Of a stretch of DNA of 64,000 bases, positions 9,849-19,095 are shown piece by piece. The notes under the pieces were generated by a model. It ran no database searches. It saw nothing but the letters and a program-made list of their open reading frames with translations, and was not told the origin of the DNA. The position numbers were made by a program, and so were the translations under genes. The first letter of the stretch is position 1; the number at the start of each line of letters is the position of its first letter. The stretch spans positions 1,482,473 to 1,546,472 of the forward strand of contig CP075528.1 in the NCBI GenBank assembly GCA_025808875.1, given 5' to 3'. The stretch comes from Enhydrobacter sp. (lineage in GTDB: Bacteria > Pseudomonadota > Alphaproteobacteria > Reyranellales > Reyranellaceae).

Positions 9849-11237
9849 ATGATCGATCTCCGCTCTCTCGAAGATTCGTCGTTCGTCGTGCTGGGGCTCG
9901 CACGCTCCGGCCTCGCGACCGTCCGTGCCTTGATGGCAGCCGGCATCGAATTCGTCGCCTGGGACGACAATGCCCTGGCGCGCGAGGCCGCGGCCAATTT
10001 GGGTGCGCGCGTTGTCGAGCCCCAAGCAATGGATTGGCGGAACGTGTCGGCACTCGTCATCAGCCCCGGTGTTCCCAACCGCCTTCCCAAGCCCCATCCG
10101 GTGGCTGCCGCTGCTCGTGCGGCAGGGAAGAAGCTGATTTGCGACATCGAGCTCCTCGCACGCGCCCAGTCGAAGGCCCGCTTCGTTGCCGTCACCGGCA
10201 CGAACGGCAAGTCGACGACGACGGCCTTGATCGGCCACATTCTGAAGCATTCCGGCGTAAAGTGCGAAGTCGGCGGCAACATCGGTCGCGGCGCCCTCGA
10301 CCTCGCGCCGCTCGATGCCGACGGTACGTACGTTCTCGAACTGTCTTCCTATCAGCTCGAACTGCTCGAGACTTTCCACGCGCATGTCGCCGTTTGGCTC
10401 AACGTCACCCCCGACCATATCGATCGCCACGGCGACATGGCAGGGTACATACGGGCGAAGCGCCATATCTTCGATCGCCAGGGAGCTGGCGATTGCGCCG
10501 TGATCGGGATCGACGACGGGCCTTCGTTGGCCACCTACGACCTCGTCGCCGCCCGCGGCTGCAGCGCGGTTGTGCCGGTTGCCCTGGAGCGATCCGTGGC
10601 CGGGGGCGTGTCGTTCCGTGCGGGCCGGCTGATCGATGCCGACGGCTACAGCGTCGATTTCTCCGACGTACCGACCCTGCCGGGTGACCACAACGCGCAG
10701 AATGCGGCTTGCGCCTGGGCCGTGTGTCGCTGGCTCGGCTTGGCGCGCGAGGCCATCGTCGAAGGCCTCGAGACTTATCCTGGCCTGCCACATCGCCAGG
10801 AGCGTGTCGCCCGGGTCGGCAATGTCGTCTATGTCAACGACAGTAAGGCGACGAACGCCGACGCTACCGGCCGTGCACTTTCATCCTACCGCAACATCTA
10901 CTGGATCATCGGCGGTCAGGCGAAAGAAGGCGGCGTGGCTCCTCTCGCGGGCTACTTCGACCGTATCCGTCACGCCTTCCTGATCGGCGAGGCGAGCGAT
11001 CTGTTTGCGGGCCAGCTGGAGGGCAAGCTTCCCTACACACGCTGCGGTGATCTCGACGCAGCGCTCAACGCGGCCCACGCACGCGCCCAGAGCGAAACTG
11101 CGGAGGCCGCCGTTGTGCTGCTGTCACCGGCCTGCGCCTCCTGGGATCAGTGGAAAAGTTACGAGCATCGTGGTGACGCGTTCCGCGCCATGGCCCGTGC
11201 CCTGCCCGGCGCCCAACTGCCGGGGGGAGCGGCATGA
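9849..11237 (+). CDS. murD: UDP-MurNAc-L-alanine:D-glutamate ligase MurD
   Basis: The 462-residue Mur ligase has an N-terminal Rossmann-like UDP-binding domain (LGLARSGLATVRAL), the ATP-binding P-loop GTNGKSTT at 117-124 and the C-terminal block VNDSKATNADATGRAL. It adds D-Glu to UDP-MurNAc-L-Ala in the cytosol. The stop overlaps the ftsW start by 4 nt. Confidence 0.97.
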   Translation: MIDLRSLEDSSFVVLGLARSGLATVRALMAAGIEFVAWDDNALAREAAANLGARVVEPQAMDWRNVSALVISPGVPNRLPKPHPVAAAARAAGKKLICDIELLARAQSKARFVAVTGTNGKSTTTALIGHILKHSGVKCEVGGNIGRGALDLAPLDADGTYVLELSSYQLELLETFHAHVAVWLNVTPDHIDRHGDMAGYIRAKRHIFDRQGAGDCAVIGIDDGPSLATYDLVAARGCSAVVPVALERSVAGGVSFRAGRLIDADGYSVDFSDVPTLPGDHNAQNAACAWAVCRWLGLAREAIVEGLETYPGLPHRQERVARVGNVVYVNDSKATNADATGRALSSYRNIYWIIGGQAKEGGVAPLAGYFDRIRHAFLIGEASDLFAGQLEGKLPYTRCGDLDAALNAAHARAQSETAEAAVVLLSPACASWDQWKSYEHRGDAFRAMARALPGAQLPGGAA

Positions 11238-12361
11238 TCCAGGTACCCCGCGACGATCGCAGCCTGATCGGGCAGTGGTGGTGGACCGTCGACCGGTGGT
11301 CGCTCGGCGCCATCCTTGGGATCATGGCCTTTGGGGTACTGTTGACCTTGGCCGCATCGCCGCCTGCCGCCGAAAGGATCGGTGCCGATTCGTTCATGTT
11401 CGCTAGGCGCCAGTTCCTGTTCCTGCCCTTGGCGCTTCTCATGATGCTCGCAATCTCGCTGGTGTCGCCTCGGCAAGTACGACGGTTGGCGCTGCTGGTT
11501 TTTTGCGGCAGCGTGCTGCTTCTGGTCGCTACCTTCGTCGCCGGGGTCGAGATCAAGGGCGCCCGGCGCTGGATTTCGGTGCCGGGCCTGTCGACCCTTC
11601 AGCCGTCGGAGTTCGTCAAGCCGAGCCTGGCGGTGATATCCGCCTGGTTGCTGGCGCAGAGTCGGGCCGAAGGCCGCGTGCCCGGCTATTTTCTGTCGAC
11701 CCTGCTGGTCGGTGGGGTCCTGGCGCTTCTCGTACTGCAACCCGACCTTGGCATGAGCATCGTTGTCGCAGCGGTCTGGGCGGCTCAGCTTTTCGTCGTC
11801 GGCTTGCCGATCTGGGTGGCCGGCCTGGCGGCGGTTGGGGGCATCGCCGGGCTCGTCGGAGCGTATTTCAGCTTCGGTCACGTGCGCAGCCGGTTCGATC
11901 GCTTCCTCGATCCGTCGTCGGGGGACAACTATCAGGTCAACACCGCGATGGAGGCGTTCATGAACGGCTCCTTGTTCGGCCGCGGCCCGGGTGAAGGCAC
12001 GGTGAAAGCGCAGCTTCCCGACGCGCACACCGACTTCATCATGGCGGTAGCGGGCGAGGAGTTCGGTCTGTTCGTGTGCCTGATCATCCTGGCACTCTTC
12101 GCCTTCATCACCCTGCGCGCTCTGTCGCGGGCGTCGAAGGAGACCAGCCTGTTCATCACGCTCGCCGCGACCGGCCTTGGGGTCCAGTTCGGCCTGCAGG
12201 CCGCCATCAACATGGCCTCGACCGTCCAACTGATCCCGGCCAAGGGCATGACCCTGCCGTTCATCTCCTACGGCGGTTCGTCGGCCCTGGCGATGGCGAT
12301 CGCCATCGGCATGATGCTGTCGCTGACGCGCGAGCATGCCGGCTTGCGGGAGGCCGTGTGA
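11234..12361 (+). CDS. ftsW: Septal glycosyltransferase FtsW (SEDS family)
   Basis: The 375-residue polytopic membrane protein of the SEDS family polymerises lipid II glycan at the septum together with FtsI. Typical blocks are ARRWISVPGLSTLQPSEFVK, LQPDLGMS, FIMAVAGEEFG and PFISYGGSS near the C-terminus. About ten transmembrane helices follow a short cytoplasmic N-terminus. It starts at ATG 11234 (ATGA overlap with murD) and its TGA overlaps the murG ATG by one base. Confidence 0.96.
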   Translation: MIQVPRDDRSLIGQWWWTVDRWSLGAILGIMAFGVLLTLAASPPAAERIGADSFMFARRQFLFLPLALLMMLAISLVSPRQVRRLALLVFCGSVLLLVATFVAGVEIKGARRWISVPGLSTLQPSEFVKPSLAVISAWLLAQSRAEGRVPGYFLSTLLVGGVLALLVLQPDLGMSIVVAAVWAAQLFVVGLPIWVAGLAAVGGIAGLVGAYFSFGHVRSRFDRFLDPSSGDNYQVNTAMEAFMNGSLFGRGPGEGTVKAQLPDAHTDFIMAVAGEEFGLFVCLIILALFAFITLRALSRASKETSLFITLAATGLGVQFGLQAAINMASTVQLIPAKGMTLPFISYGGSSALAMAIAIGMMLSLTREHAGLREAV

Positions 12362-13485
12362 TGGCGGAAGTGCGTCCCGTCGTCCTCGCCACCGGCGGTA
12401 CCGGCGGCCACGTGTTCCCGGCCGAGGCGCTGGCGAGCGAGCTCGAGGCTCGCGGCGTGCCGGTCGCGCTGGTCACCGATTCGCGCGGCCGGCAATGGCA
12501 GGGCGGCCTGTCGCGAAAGCCAATCCACTACGTCCACTCAGCCAGCCCGGCCGGCCCTCTGAAGCAGAAGGTGAAGGCGACGTTGATGCTCGTGCTCGGC
12601 CTGGTCGACGCATGGCGGGCGCTGGGCCGCATCGATCCCTCGGCCGTGATCGGTTTCGGCGGCTATGCATCGGTGCCCACCCTGGTGGCGGCGCGCCTGC
12701 GCGGGTTGCCCTCGATGCTGCACGAGCAGAACGCCGTGCTGGGCAAGGCCAATCGGTTGGTTCTGCGCGGCGTATCACGGATCGCCACCTCTTTCGCTCA
12801 CACCCGCTTCGTCGTCGACGGCGATCCGCGCGCGCGGCTGGTGGGCAACCCCGTGCGCGAGGCTGCGTGCGTGCTGCGCGGCTCGCCCTATCGTGCGCCG
12901 GGCGCCGATCGTGTGATCGACGTCCTGGTGTTCGGCGGCAGCCAAGGGGCTGCGTCGTTCAGTCAGGTGATCCCGGACGCCATCCTGTCGTTGCGGCCTG
13001 CTTTGCGCAGTCGTCTGCGCGTGGTCCAGCAGTGTCGTCCTGAGGACGTCGATCGTGTGCGCAAGGTCTACCGCCAAGCCGGCATCGTCGCCGAGCTCGC
13101 GTCGTTCTTCGCCGACCTGCCGCAGCGCATGGCCTCCGCCCATCTCGTGATTGCGCGTTCGGGAGCGTCGACGGTCGCCGAGCTGGCGGCCATCGGCAGA
13201 CCGGCCATTCTGGTGCCCTATCCCCATGCCGCCGACGACCATCAGACGGCAAATGCGCGTGCCTTCGAGGCGGTCGGCGCCTGCATCGTGATCCTGCATA
13301 GGGAGTTCAACGCCGACACCCTGGCTGCTTGGCTGCGCGAACTCTTCGACGATCCGCGGCATCTCGTCGACATGGCTGCGGCAGCGCGCGGAGCCGGGCG
13401 TCCCGACGCCGCTGCGCGCTTGGCCGACCTCGTCGGAGAGCTGATCGCCGCTCCCGCACTTTCGCCATCAGGAGCTGCCGCATGA
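12361..13485 (+). CDS. murG: Lipid II synthase MurG (GlcNAc transferase)
   Basis: The 374-residue GT28 glycosyltransferase adds GlcNAc to lipid I at the inner membrane face. The N-terminal [10 protein letters not shown] loop is at 12-21. [31 protein letters not shown] and [30 protein letters not shown] are hallmark blocks (the last spans about 30 residues and is described by its key residues only as the UDP-GlcNAc-binding region). The start ATG 12361 overlaps the ftsW stop, and the stop overlaps murC by 4 nt. Confidence 0.97.
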   Translation: MAEVRPVVLATGGTGGHVFPAEALASELEARGVPVALVTDSRGRQWQGGLSRKPIHYVHSASPAGPLKQKVKATLMLVLGLVDAWRALGRIDPSAVIGFGGYASVPTLVAARLRGLPSMLHEQNAVLGKANRLVLRGVSRIATSFAHTRFVVDGDPRARLVGNPVREAACVLRGSPYRAPGADRVIDVLVFGGSQGAASFSQVIPDAILSLRPALRSRLRVVQQCRPEDVDRVRKVYRQAGIVAELASFFADLPQRMASAHLVIARSGASTVAELAAIGRPAILVPYPHAADDHQTANARAFEAVGACIVILHREFNADTLAAWLRELFDDPRHLVDMAAAARGAGRPDAAARLADLVGELIAAPALSPSGAAA

Positions 13486-14945
13486 GGGCACTGCCGCTCG
13501 ACATAGGCCTCATTCACTTCGTCGGCATCGGCGGAATCGGCATGTCCGGCATCGCCGAGGTGCTGCACAATCTCGGCTACAGGGTGCAGGGCAGCGACGT
13601 CGCCGAGGGGGCGAACACGCGTCGGCTGGTCGAGCTCGGGATCAAGGTCATGATCGGGCATCGCGCCGACAATGTCGGCAATGCCCACGTCGTCGTCGTT
13701 TCCTCGGCGGTCAAGAAGGACAATCCAGAGGTCCTGGCTGCACGCGCGCGGCTCGTGCCCGTCGTGCGGCGAGCCGAAATGCTGGGCGAGTTGATGCGGT
13801 TGAAGTGGTCGATCGCCGTGGGCGGAACGCACGGAAAGACCACCACGACCTCCATGGTGGCCGCCATGCTGGACGCGGGCGAGCTCGATCCGACGGTCAT
13901 CAACGGCGGCATCATCAATGCCTACGGCACCAACGCGCGGATCGGCGCCGGCGACTGGATGGTGGTCGAATCCGACGAATCGGACGGGTCGTTCCTGCGC
14001 CTGCCGGCCACCATCGCCATCGTCACCAACGTCGATCCGGAGCATCTCGATCACTACGGGACGTTCGATGCGCTGCGCGACGCCTTCGTGCGCTTCGTCG
14101 AAAACATCCCGTTCTACGGTTTTGCCGTGCTCTGCGTGGACCATCCGGAGGTCCAGGCGCTGATCCCGCGCGTATCCGATCGCCGGATCGTCACCTATGG
14201 GCTCGGCGTGAATGCCGACGTTCGCGCCGTGAACGTGCAGCTAGATCGCACCGGTGCCGACTTCGATGTCCTGATCTCCAATCGCGCCACCAACGAGTCG
14301 CGCACCATTGACGGGCTGCGCTTGCCGATGTTCGGCCAGCACAACGTGCAGAATGCGCTCGCCGCGATCGCCGTGGCGCAGGAGATGGGTCTGTCCGACG
14401 ACGTGATCCGCCGCGCGCTCGGTGCGTTCACCGGGGTCAAGCGCCGCTTCACTAAGACCGGCGAAGCGCACGGTATCACGGTGATCGACGACTACGGTCA
14501 TCACCCGGTGGAGATCGCCGCCGTCTTGCGCGCGGCGAGGCAGGCCTATGGCGGCTCGGGGCGAGTCATCGCCGTCATGCAGCCGCATCGCTACACACGA
14601 CTCGCGTCGCTGAAGAACGAGTTCGCGACCTGCTTCGGCGACGCCGACACGGTGGTCGTGGCCGATGTCTACGCGGCGGGTGAGACGCCAATCGAGGGGG
14701 TCAGTCGCGACCTGCTCGTCGGGCTCGTGCAGCGGGCCGGTCATCGCGATGTCCACGCGCTCGGTGCGCCGGGCGACCTGCCGGCCCTCGTCTGGCAGAT
14801 GGCGCGCCCGGGTGACGTTGTGGTCTGCCTCGGCGCCGGCAACATCACTTCCTGGGCGCATGCGCTGCCCGGCCAGCTTCAGCAGATCGCCGTCGAGAAG
14901 GCGGGTCCGCGGTCGATTGCCAACGATTCCGGGACGGCGGCATGA
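13482..14945 (+). CDS. murC: UDP-N-acetylmuramate:L-alanine ligase MurC
   Basis: This 487-residue Mur ligase adds the first amino acid, L-Ala, to UDP-MurNAc. The dinucleotide-like loop [11 protein letters not shown] (13-23) and P-loop GTHGKTT (115-121) identify MurC, as do [10 protein letters not shown] and [13 protein letters not shown] 13482 overlaps murG as ATGA; the longer frame upstream lies inside murG. The stop overlaps murB by 4 nt. Confidence 0.97.
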   Translation: MRALPLDIGLIHFVGIGGIGMSGIAEVLHNLGYRVQGSDVAEGANTRRLVELGIKVMIGHRADNVGNAHVVVVSSAVKKDNPEVLAARARLVPVVRRAEMLGELMRLKWSIAVGGTHGKTTTTSMVAAMLDAGELDPTVINGGIINAYGTNARIGAGDWMVVESDESDGSFLRLPATIAIVTNVDPEHLDHYGTFDALRDAFVRFVENIPFYGFAVLCVDHPEVQALIPRVSDRRIVTYGLGVNADVRAVNVQLDRTGADFDVLISNRATNESRTIDGLRLPMFGQHNVQNALAAIAVAQEMGLSDDVIRRALGAFTGVKRRFTKTGEAHGITVIDDYGHHPVEIAAVLRAARQAYGGSGRVIAVMQPHRYTRLASLKNEFATCFGDADTVVVADVYAAGETPIEGVSRDLLVGLVQRAGHRDVHALGAPGDLPALVWQMARPGDVVVCLGAGNITSWAHALPGQLQQIAVEKAGPRSIANDSGTAA

Positions 14946-15859
14946 TGGCATTGGCGACGTCACGTCCTCACCTGATCGATCGGCTACCCAAGCCGCGTGG
15001 CCGGCTGACGGCAGACGCTCCGCTCGGGCCGCAGACCTGGTTCCGAACCGGCGGTTCGGCCGAGGTCTTGTTCCGCCCTGCCGATCGCGAGGATCTGTCG
15101 ATGTTCCTGCGGGCACTGCCCGCCGAGGTTCCCGTGACCGTGCTGGGTGTCGGCTCGAACCTGCTGGTGCGCGATGGTGGACTGAAGGGTGTCGTCATCC
15201 GCCTGATGCGCGGCTTCAACGGCATCACCGTCGAAGGGACCGAGGTCGTGGCGGGCGCCGGCGCGCTCGACCTCAACGTGGCGCTCACGGCGCGCGAGCA
15301 TTCGCTGGCCGGGCTCGAGTTCCTGAGCGGCATCCCGGGCACGATCGGCGGCGCGTTTCCAACCAATGCCGGTGCCTATGGCGGCGAACTGGCCCAGGTC
15401 CTCGTCTCTGCCGAGGCAGTCGACAGGTCAGGTGCGATCCACTCTGTGCTGCCGTCGCAACTCGGGCTGGCCTACCGCCACAGCGATGCACCTGCCGACT
15501 GGATCTTCATCTCTGCCCGCCTGCACGCCACGCCCGGCGACCAACTCGCCATCGCCCGGCGCATTGCAGAGATCGACGCGGCGCGAATCGAATCCCAGCC
15601 GCGCAGCCGCACCGGCGGATCGACCTTCGCCAATCCAGCGGGATACAAGGCGTGGGAGCTGATCGATCGCGCCGGCTGCCGTGGCTTGACGATGGGCGGA
15701 GCACAGGTCTCCGAGAAGCACGCCAACTTTCTCGTTAATACGGGTGACGCTTCGGCGGCCGACATCGAGGCCCTCGGCGAGGAGGTTCGCCGGCGTGTGC
15801 TCGAGCAGAGTGGCGTCCGGCTGGAATGGGAAATCCGTCGCATCGGAGAACCCCGATGA
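14942..15859 (+). CDS. murB: UDP-N-acetylenolpyruvoylglucosamine reductase MurB
   Basis: The 305-residue FAD enzyme reduces UDP-GlcNAc-enolpyruvate to UDP-MurNAc. FAD-binding blocks [13 protein letters not shown] and [21 protein letters not shown] (key residues GTIGG...NAGAYG) are present. [10 protein letters not shown] contains the proton-donor Ser, and [10 protein letters not shown] is a C-terminal motif of the shorter MurB class. Two adjacent ATGs (14942, 14945) are possible starts; the first forms the ATGA overlap with murC. Confidence 0.96.
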   Translation: MMALATSRPHLIDRLPKPRGRLTADAPLGPQTWFRTGGSAEVLFRPADREDLSMFLRALPAEVPVTVLGVGSNLLVRDGGLKGVVIRLMRGFNGITVEGTEVVAGAGALDLNVALTAREHSLAGLEFLSGIPGTIGGAFPTNAGAYGGELAQVLVSAEAVDRSGAIHSVLPSQLGLAYRHSDAPADWIFISARLHATPGDQLAIARRIAEIDAARIESQPRSRTGGSTFANPAGYKAWELIDRAGCRGLTMGGAQVSEKHANFLVNTGDASAADIEALGEEVRRRVLEQSGVRLEWEIRRIGEPR

Positions 15860-16785
15860 CGACGGTCGCTGTCCTGATGGGTGGCTGGTCGCCCGAGCGC
15901 GAGGTCTCGCTGGTCAGCGGCAAGGCCTGCGCGGAAGGTTTGCGCGACGGCGGCCACACCGTGATCGAGTACGACGTCAAACGCGACCTGCGTGCCTTGA
16001 TCGACTTCCTGCGGCCGGCCCGAGGAGGGGGCCCGGAGGTGGCGTTCAACGCCCTGCATGGCAAGTATGGCGAGGACGGCTGCATACAGGGCGCCCTGGA
16101 GATCCTCGGAGTGCCCTACACCCATTCGGGAGTGCTGGCGTCGGCCATCGCCATGGACAAGCCCATGTCCCGGCACGTCTTCACGTCACTCGGCATCCGC
16201 GTGGCCGACGGCAGGGTGATCGAACGGCGCTCTCTCGCCGCCGGCGACCCGATGCCGCGCCCATACGTCGTCAAGCCGATCGATCAGGGTTCGAGTGTCG
16301 GCGTGCACATCGTGCGCGAGCGCGACAACCTCGCCGCAGTGGAAGCGGCCGAGGCGCAGTTCGGCGAAAGAGTCCTGGTCGAAAAGTTCGTTCCGGGGCG
16401 TGAACTCACTGTTGCCGTGATGGGCGACAAGGCCGTGGCCGTGACCGAGCTGCGTCCACGCACGCGCTTCTACGACTACGAGGCCAAGTACACCGAGGGC
16501 ATCACCGAGCATCTGATTCCCGCGCCGATTCCGACCGAAGTCTACGAACTGGCGCGGTCGTGGGCGTTGCAGGCTCACCAGGCGCTGGGCTGCACTGGGC
16601 TGAGCCGCGCGGACTTGCGGTGGGACGATTCCAAGCCCGGCACGTCGGGCCTCCACGTTCTCGAGCTCAACACGCAGCCCGGCATGACGCCGCTGTCGCT
16701 GGCGCCGGAGCAGGCCAAATGGGCGGGCATCTCGTGGCCCCAGCTCATGACCTGGATGGTCGAGCAGGCGAGGCGACCATCATGA
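15856..16785 (+). CDS. ddl: D-alanine:D-alanine ligase
   Basis: This is a 309-residue ATP-grasp ligase making the D-Ala-D-Ala used by MurF. Motifs are LMGGWSPEREVSL (N-terminal), HGKYGEDGCIQG, KPIDQGSSVGV, and the metal-binding end ELNTQPGMTP. The size fits DdlB-type enzymes. It starts at ATG 15856 within ATGA at the murB stop and overlaps ftsQ by 4 nt at its end. Confidence 0.97.
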   Translation: MTTVAVLMGGWSPEREVSLVSGKACAEGLRDGGHTVIEYDVKRDLRALIDFLRPARGGGPEVAFNALHGKYGEDGCIQGALEILGVPYTHSGVLASAIAMDKPMSRHVFTSLGIRVADGRVIERRSLAAGDPMPRPYVVKPIDQGSSVGVHIVRERDNLAAVEAAEAQFGERVLVEKFVPGRELTVAVMGDKAVAVTELRPRTRFYDYEAKYTEGITEHLIPAPIPTEVYELARSWALQAHQALGCTGLSRADLRWDDSKPGTSGLHVLELNTQPGMTPLSLAPEQAKWAGISWPQLMTWMVEQARRPS

Positions 16786-17648
16786 GCGCCGGACGGAAAA
16801 AGGCGGCAGCTCCCCGGCGAGACTACGATCGCCGCAAGAGGCGCGCGAATTCCCGCAGGAGCGGCCGTCTGTTGTGGCGCCAACCCGCGATGCTCGGTCT
16901 CGTCGTGCTCGTCCTGGGCATCGGCGGTGCCGGCGGATGGTGGGCTTGGCGCGAAGGCTGGGTGGCCGAGGCCCAGCGCCAGGTCGACGCGATGTCGCGC
17001 GGCGTCGTGGCGGCGATAACGCCCTTCAAGCTGGTCGACGTCACGGTCGAGGGCCGCGAGTATGTCGAACCGTCGGCAATCCTGCAGGCGCTCGATGTGC
17101 GCCTGGGAGATTCGCTGCTGGCCATCGATCTGCAGGCCGCGCGCAAGCGCCTCGAGGGCATCGATTGGGTCGAGAACGCCGCAGTCGAAAGACGGCTGCC
17201 CGACACGCTCTATGTGACGCTGAAGGAACGTCGTGCCGTCGCCATCTGGCAGCATGACGGCGAGTACACGTTGATCGACCGAAATGGCCGTTCCGTGCGG
17301 GCGAGCCGCATGCCGCCCGGTGCCGAGACGCTGCTGTTGCTGGGCGGCATCGGTGCGCCCGAGCATGTCGGCGAGCTGTTGCTGCTATTGGCCTACGAAC
17401 CCGCCGTGGCTCGCCAGCTTCGCGCGGCGGTCTGGGTGGGTCAGCGGCGCTGGAATCTGGTCCTGACCAACGATGTCGAGATCTGGCTACCCGAGGAGGA
17501 TGCCGTCGCAGCGCTCAAGCGGCTCGCCGAACTGCAGACAGAGCACAAGATCCTGTCGCGCGAGTTCGGCGTGGTCGACGTCAGGTTGCCGGACAAGCTC
17601 TATCTCAGGAAGCGCGAGGCCGGCGAACCGAGTCGGGATCCGGCATGA
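16782..17648 (+). CDS. ftsQ: Cell division protein FtsQ
   Basis: The 288-residue bitopic membrane protein links early and late divisome proteins. It has a basic cytoplasmic N-terminus (about 1-35, many Arg/Lys), one transmembrane helix (about 36-56), a POTRA domain (about 84-153, starting FKLVDVTVEGREYV) and the FtsQ/DivIB beta domain. ATG 16782 overlaps ddl by 4 nt; the upstream extension lies in ddl. It ends 66 nt before ftsA, the first non-overlapping gap of the cluster. Confidence 0.93.
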   Translation: MSAGRKKAAAPRRDYDRRKRRANSRRSGRLLWRQPAMLGLVVLVLGIGGAGGWWAWREGWVAEAQRQVDAMSRGVVAAITPFKLVDVTVEGREYVEPSAILQALDVRLGDSLLAIDLQAARKRLEGIDWVENAAVERRLPDTLYVTLKERRAVAIWQHDGEYTLIDRNGRSVRASRMPPGAETLLLLGGIGAPEHVGELLLLLAYEPAVARQLRAAVWVGQRRWNLVLTNDVEIWLPEEDAVAALKRLAELQTEHKILSREFGVVDVRLPDKLYLRKREAGEPSRDPA

Positions 17649-17714
17649 TTCGCCAGTGCGGGGTTGCCGGCACGGGTTTCGATTGTGAGTTGGCGTAGGA
17701 ACACGGGGGACGTC

Positions 17715-18950
17715 GTGGCGAAGACAAGAAACGGCATCATCGCAGCGCTCGACATCGGCACCAGCAAGGTGGTGTGTTTTGTGGCGCGAGTGGATGGACA
17801 AGGGTTGCGCGTCGTCGGGATCGGGCATCAGCCTGCCCTGGGCATGCGCAGCGGAAACATCGTCGACATGGAGGCGGCGACGCGGGCGATCTCGTCGGCG
17901 GTGTCGACCGCGGAGGAGATGTGCGGCGAGCACGTGCGCGAGGTCATCGTCGGCGTGAGTGGCGGCTCGCCAGCCTCTCACAACCAGAATCTCGAGGTCG
18001 CTATCGGCCACCACGAGATCGGCGAGCGCGACGTGCGCCGCGTCCAGCAGCACATCCAGCTTCCTGCGGAAACGGCCGATCGCGACATCATCCACTCGGC
18101 GGCCATCGGCTTCTCTGTCGACGGCACGCCCGTCCGGGACGCGCGCGGCATGTTCGGCGAGCGCCTCGCCGTCGATGTCCATCTGGTGACCGCCGCCAGC
18201 GGCGCGATGCGCAACCTTCAGGTCTGCGTGCGGCGCGCCCATCTCGAGATCGCCGATCGCGTGGTGGCGAGTCACGCTTCCGGACTGAGTTCGCTCGTCG
18301 CCGACGAACGCGATCTCGGCGTGACGCTTATCGACATGGGCGGCGGCACCACGTCGATCGCGGTGTTCTACGAAGGCCACCTCATGCATGTCGACTCCAT
18401 CCCGGTCGGCGGCGAGCATGTCACCAAGGACATCGCGCGCGGTCTGTCGACGCCGGTTGCCCACGCCGAACGCATGAAGACGCAGATCGGTCGCGCGGTG
18501 ACCAAGCCCAACGACGAGTATGACATCATCGACGTGCCGCTGATCGGCGAGGAGGATCGCACGCGCCCCAACCACATTCCGCGCTCGATTCTGGTCGGCA
18601 TCATCCGGCCGCGGATCGAGGAGACCTTCGAACTGGTACGAAGCCGCCTCGAGGCCAGCGGTGTGGATAAGTTGGCCGGTGGCCGTGCGGTTCTGGTGGG
18701 CGGGGGCTGTCAGCTCGACGGTGTACCCGATGTCGCCTCTGCGATCCTGAACAAGAAGGTCCGCACGGGCGCGCCGCTGCGATTGGCGGGTTTGGCCGAT
18801 TCGACCGGTGGGCCGGCATTCTCTGCGGCGGCCGGGCTGCTGGCCTTTGCCCAGCGGAACCATGCTTCAGCGCAGTCCCAGGCGGCAAGTGCCGAAGCAC
18901 CATCAAGCCGAATTGGCCGTATTGGCAGTTGGATTAGGGAGAACTTTTAG
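17715..18950 (+). CDS. ftsA: Cell division protein FtsA
   Basis: This 411-residue actin-like ATPase tethers FtsZ to the membrane. The N-terminus after a GTG start at 17715 reads MAKTRNGIIAALDIGTSKV, with the phosphate-1 loop DIGTSK. VTLIDMGGGTTSIAVF is phosphate-2, and the C-terminal helix (RIGRIGSWIRENF) is the expected amphipathic membrane anchor. GTG 17715 is preferred over the upstream in-frame TTG 17664 because GGGGGA at 17705-17710 is a good ribosome site and homologues begin here. Confidence 0.95.
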   Translation: MAKTRNGIIAALDIGTSKVVCFVARVDGQGLRVVGIGHQPALGMRSGNIVDMEAATRAISSAVSTAEEMCGEHVREVIVGVSGGSPASHNQNLEVAIGHHEIGERDVRRVQQHIQLPAETADRDIIHSAAIGFSVDGTPVRDARGMFGERLAVDVHLVTAASGAMRNLQVCVRRAHLEIADRVVASHASGLSSLVADERDLGVTLIDMGGGTTSIAVFYEGHLMHVDSIPVGGEHVTKDIARGLSTPVAHAERMKTQIGRAVTKPNDEYDIIDVPLIGEEDRTRPNHIPRSILVGIIRPRIEETFELVRSRLEASGVDKLAGGRAVLVGGGCQLDGVPDVASAILNKKVRTGAPLRLAGLADSTGGPAFSAAAGLLAFAQRNHASAQSQAASAEAPSSRIGRIGSWIRENF

Positions 18951-18964
18951 GCAATATGTTGTGT

Positions 18965-18980
18965 AGGGAATAGCTATCCC
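18965..18980. other. Near-palindrome in the ftsA-ftsZ gap
   Basis: The 145-bp gap between ftsA and ftsZ contains GGGAATAGCTATCCCC, an almost perfect palindrome centred on AGCT with one extra A in the left arm. The gap is more AT-rich than the genes around it. It is a plausible site for a regulator or the promoter that gives ftsZ extra transcription, but no known operator is recognised and no CtrA-type TTAA-N7-TTAA site is visible. Confidence 0.35.
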
Positions 18981-19095
18981 CAACAGGCTGTAGACAACGA
19001 TAAAAACCGGTAGTGGCGTAGGGTCTTCTCCCAAAAAACCGGCTCACGCTGCTGCTCCGGGCAGATAACCCCTCGATTTGCGTGGAGAAAGCCGA

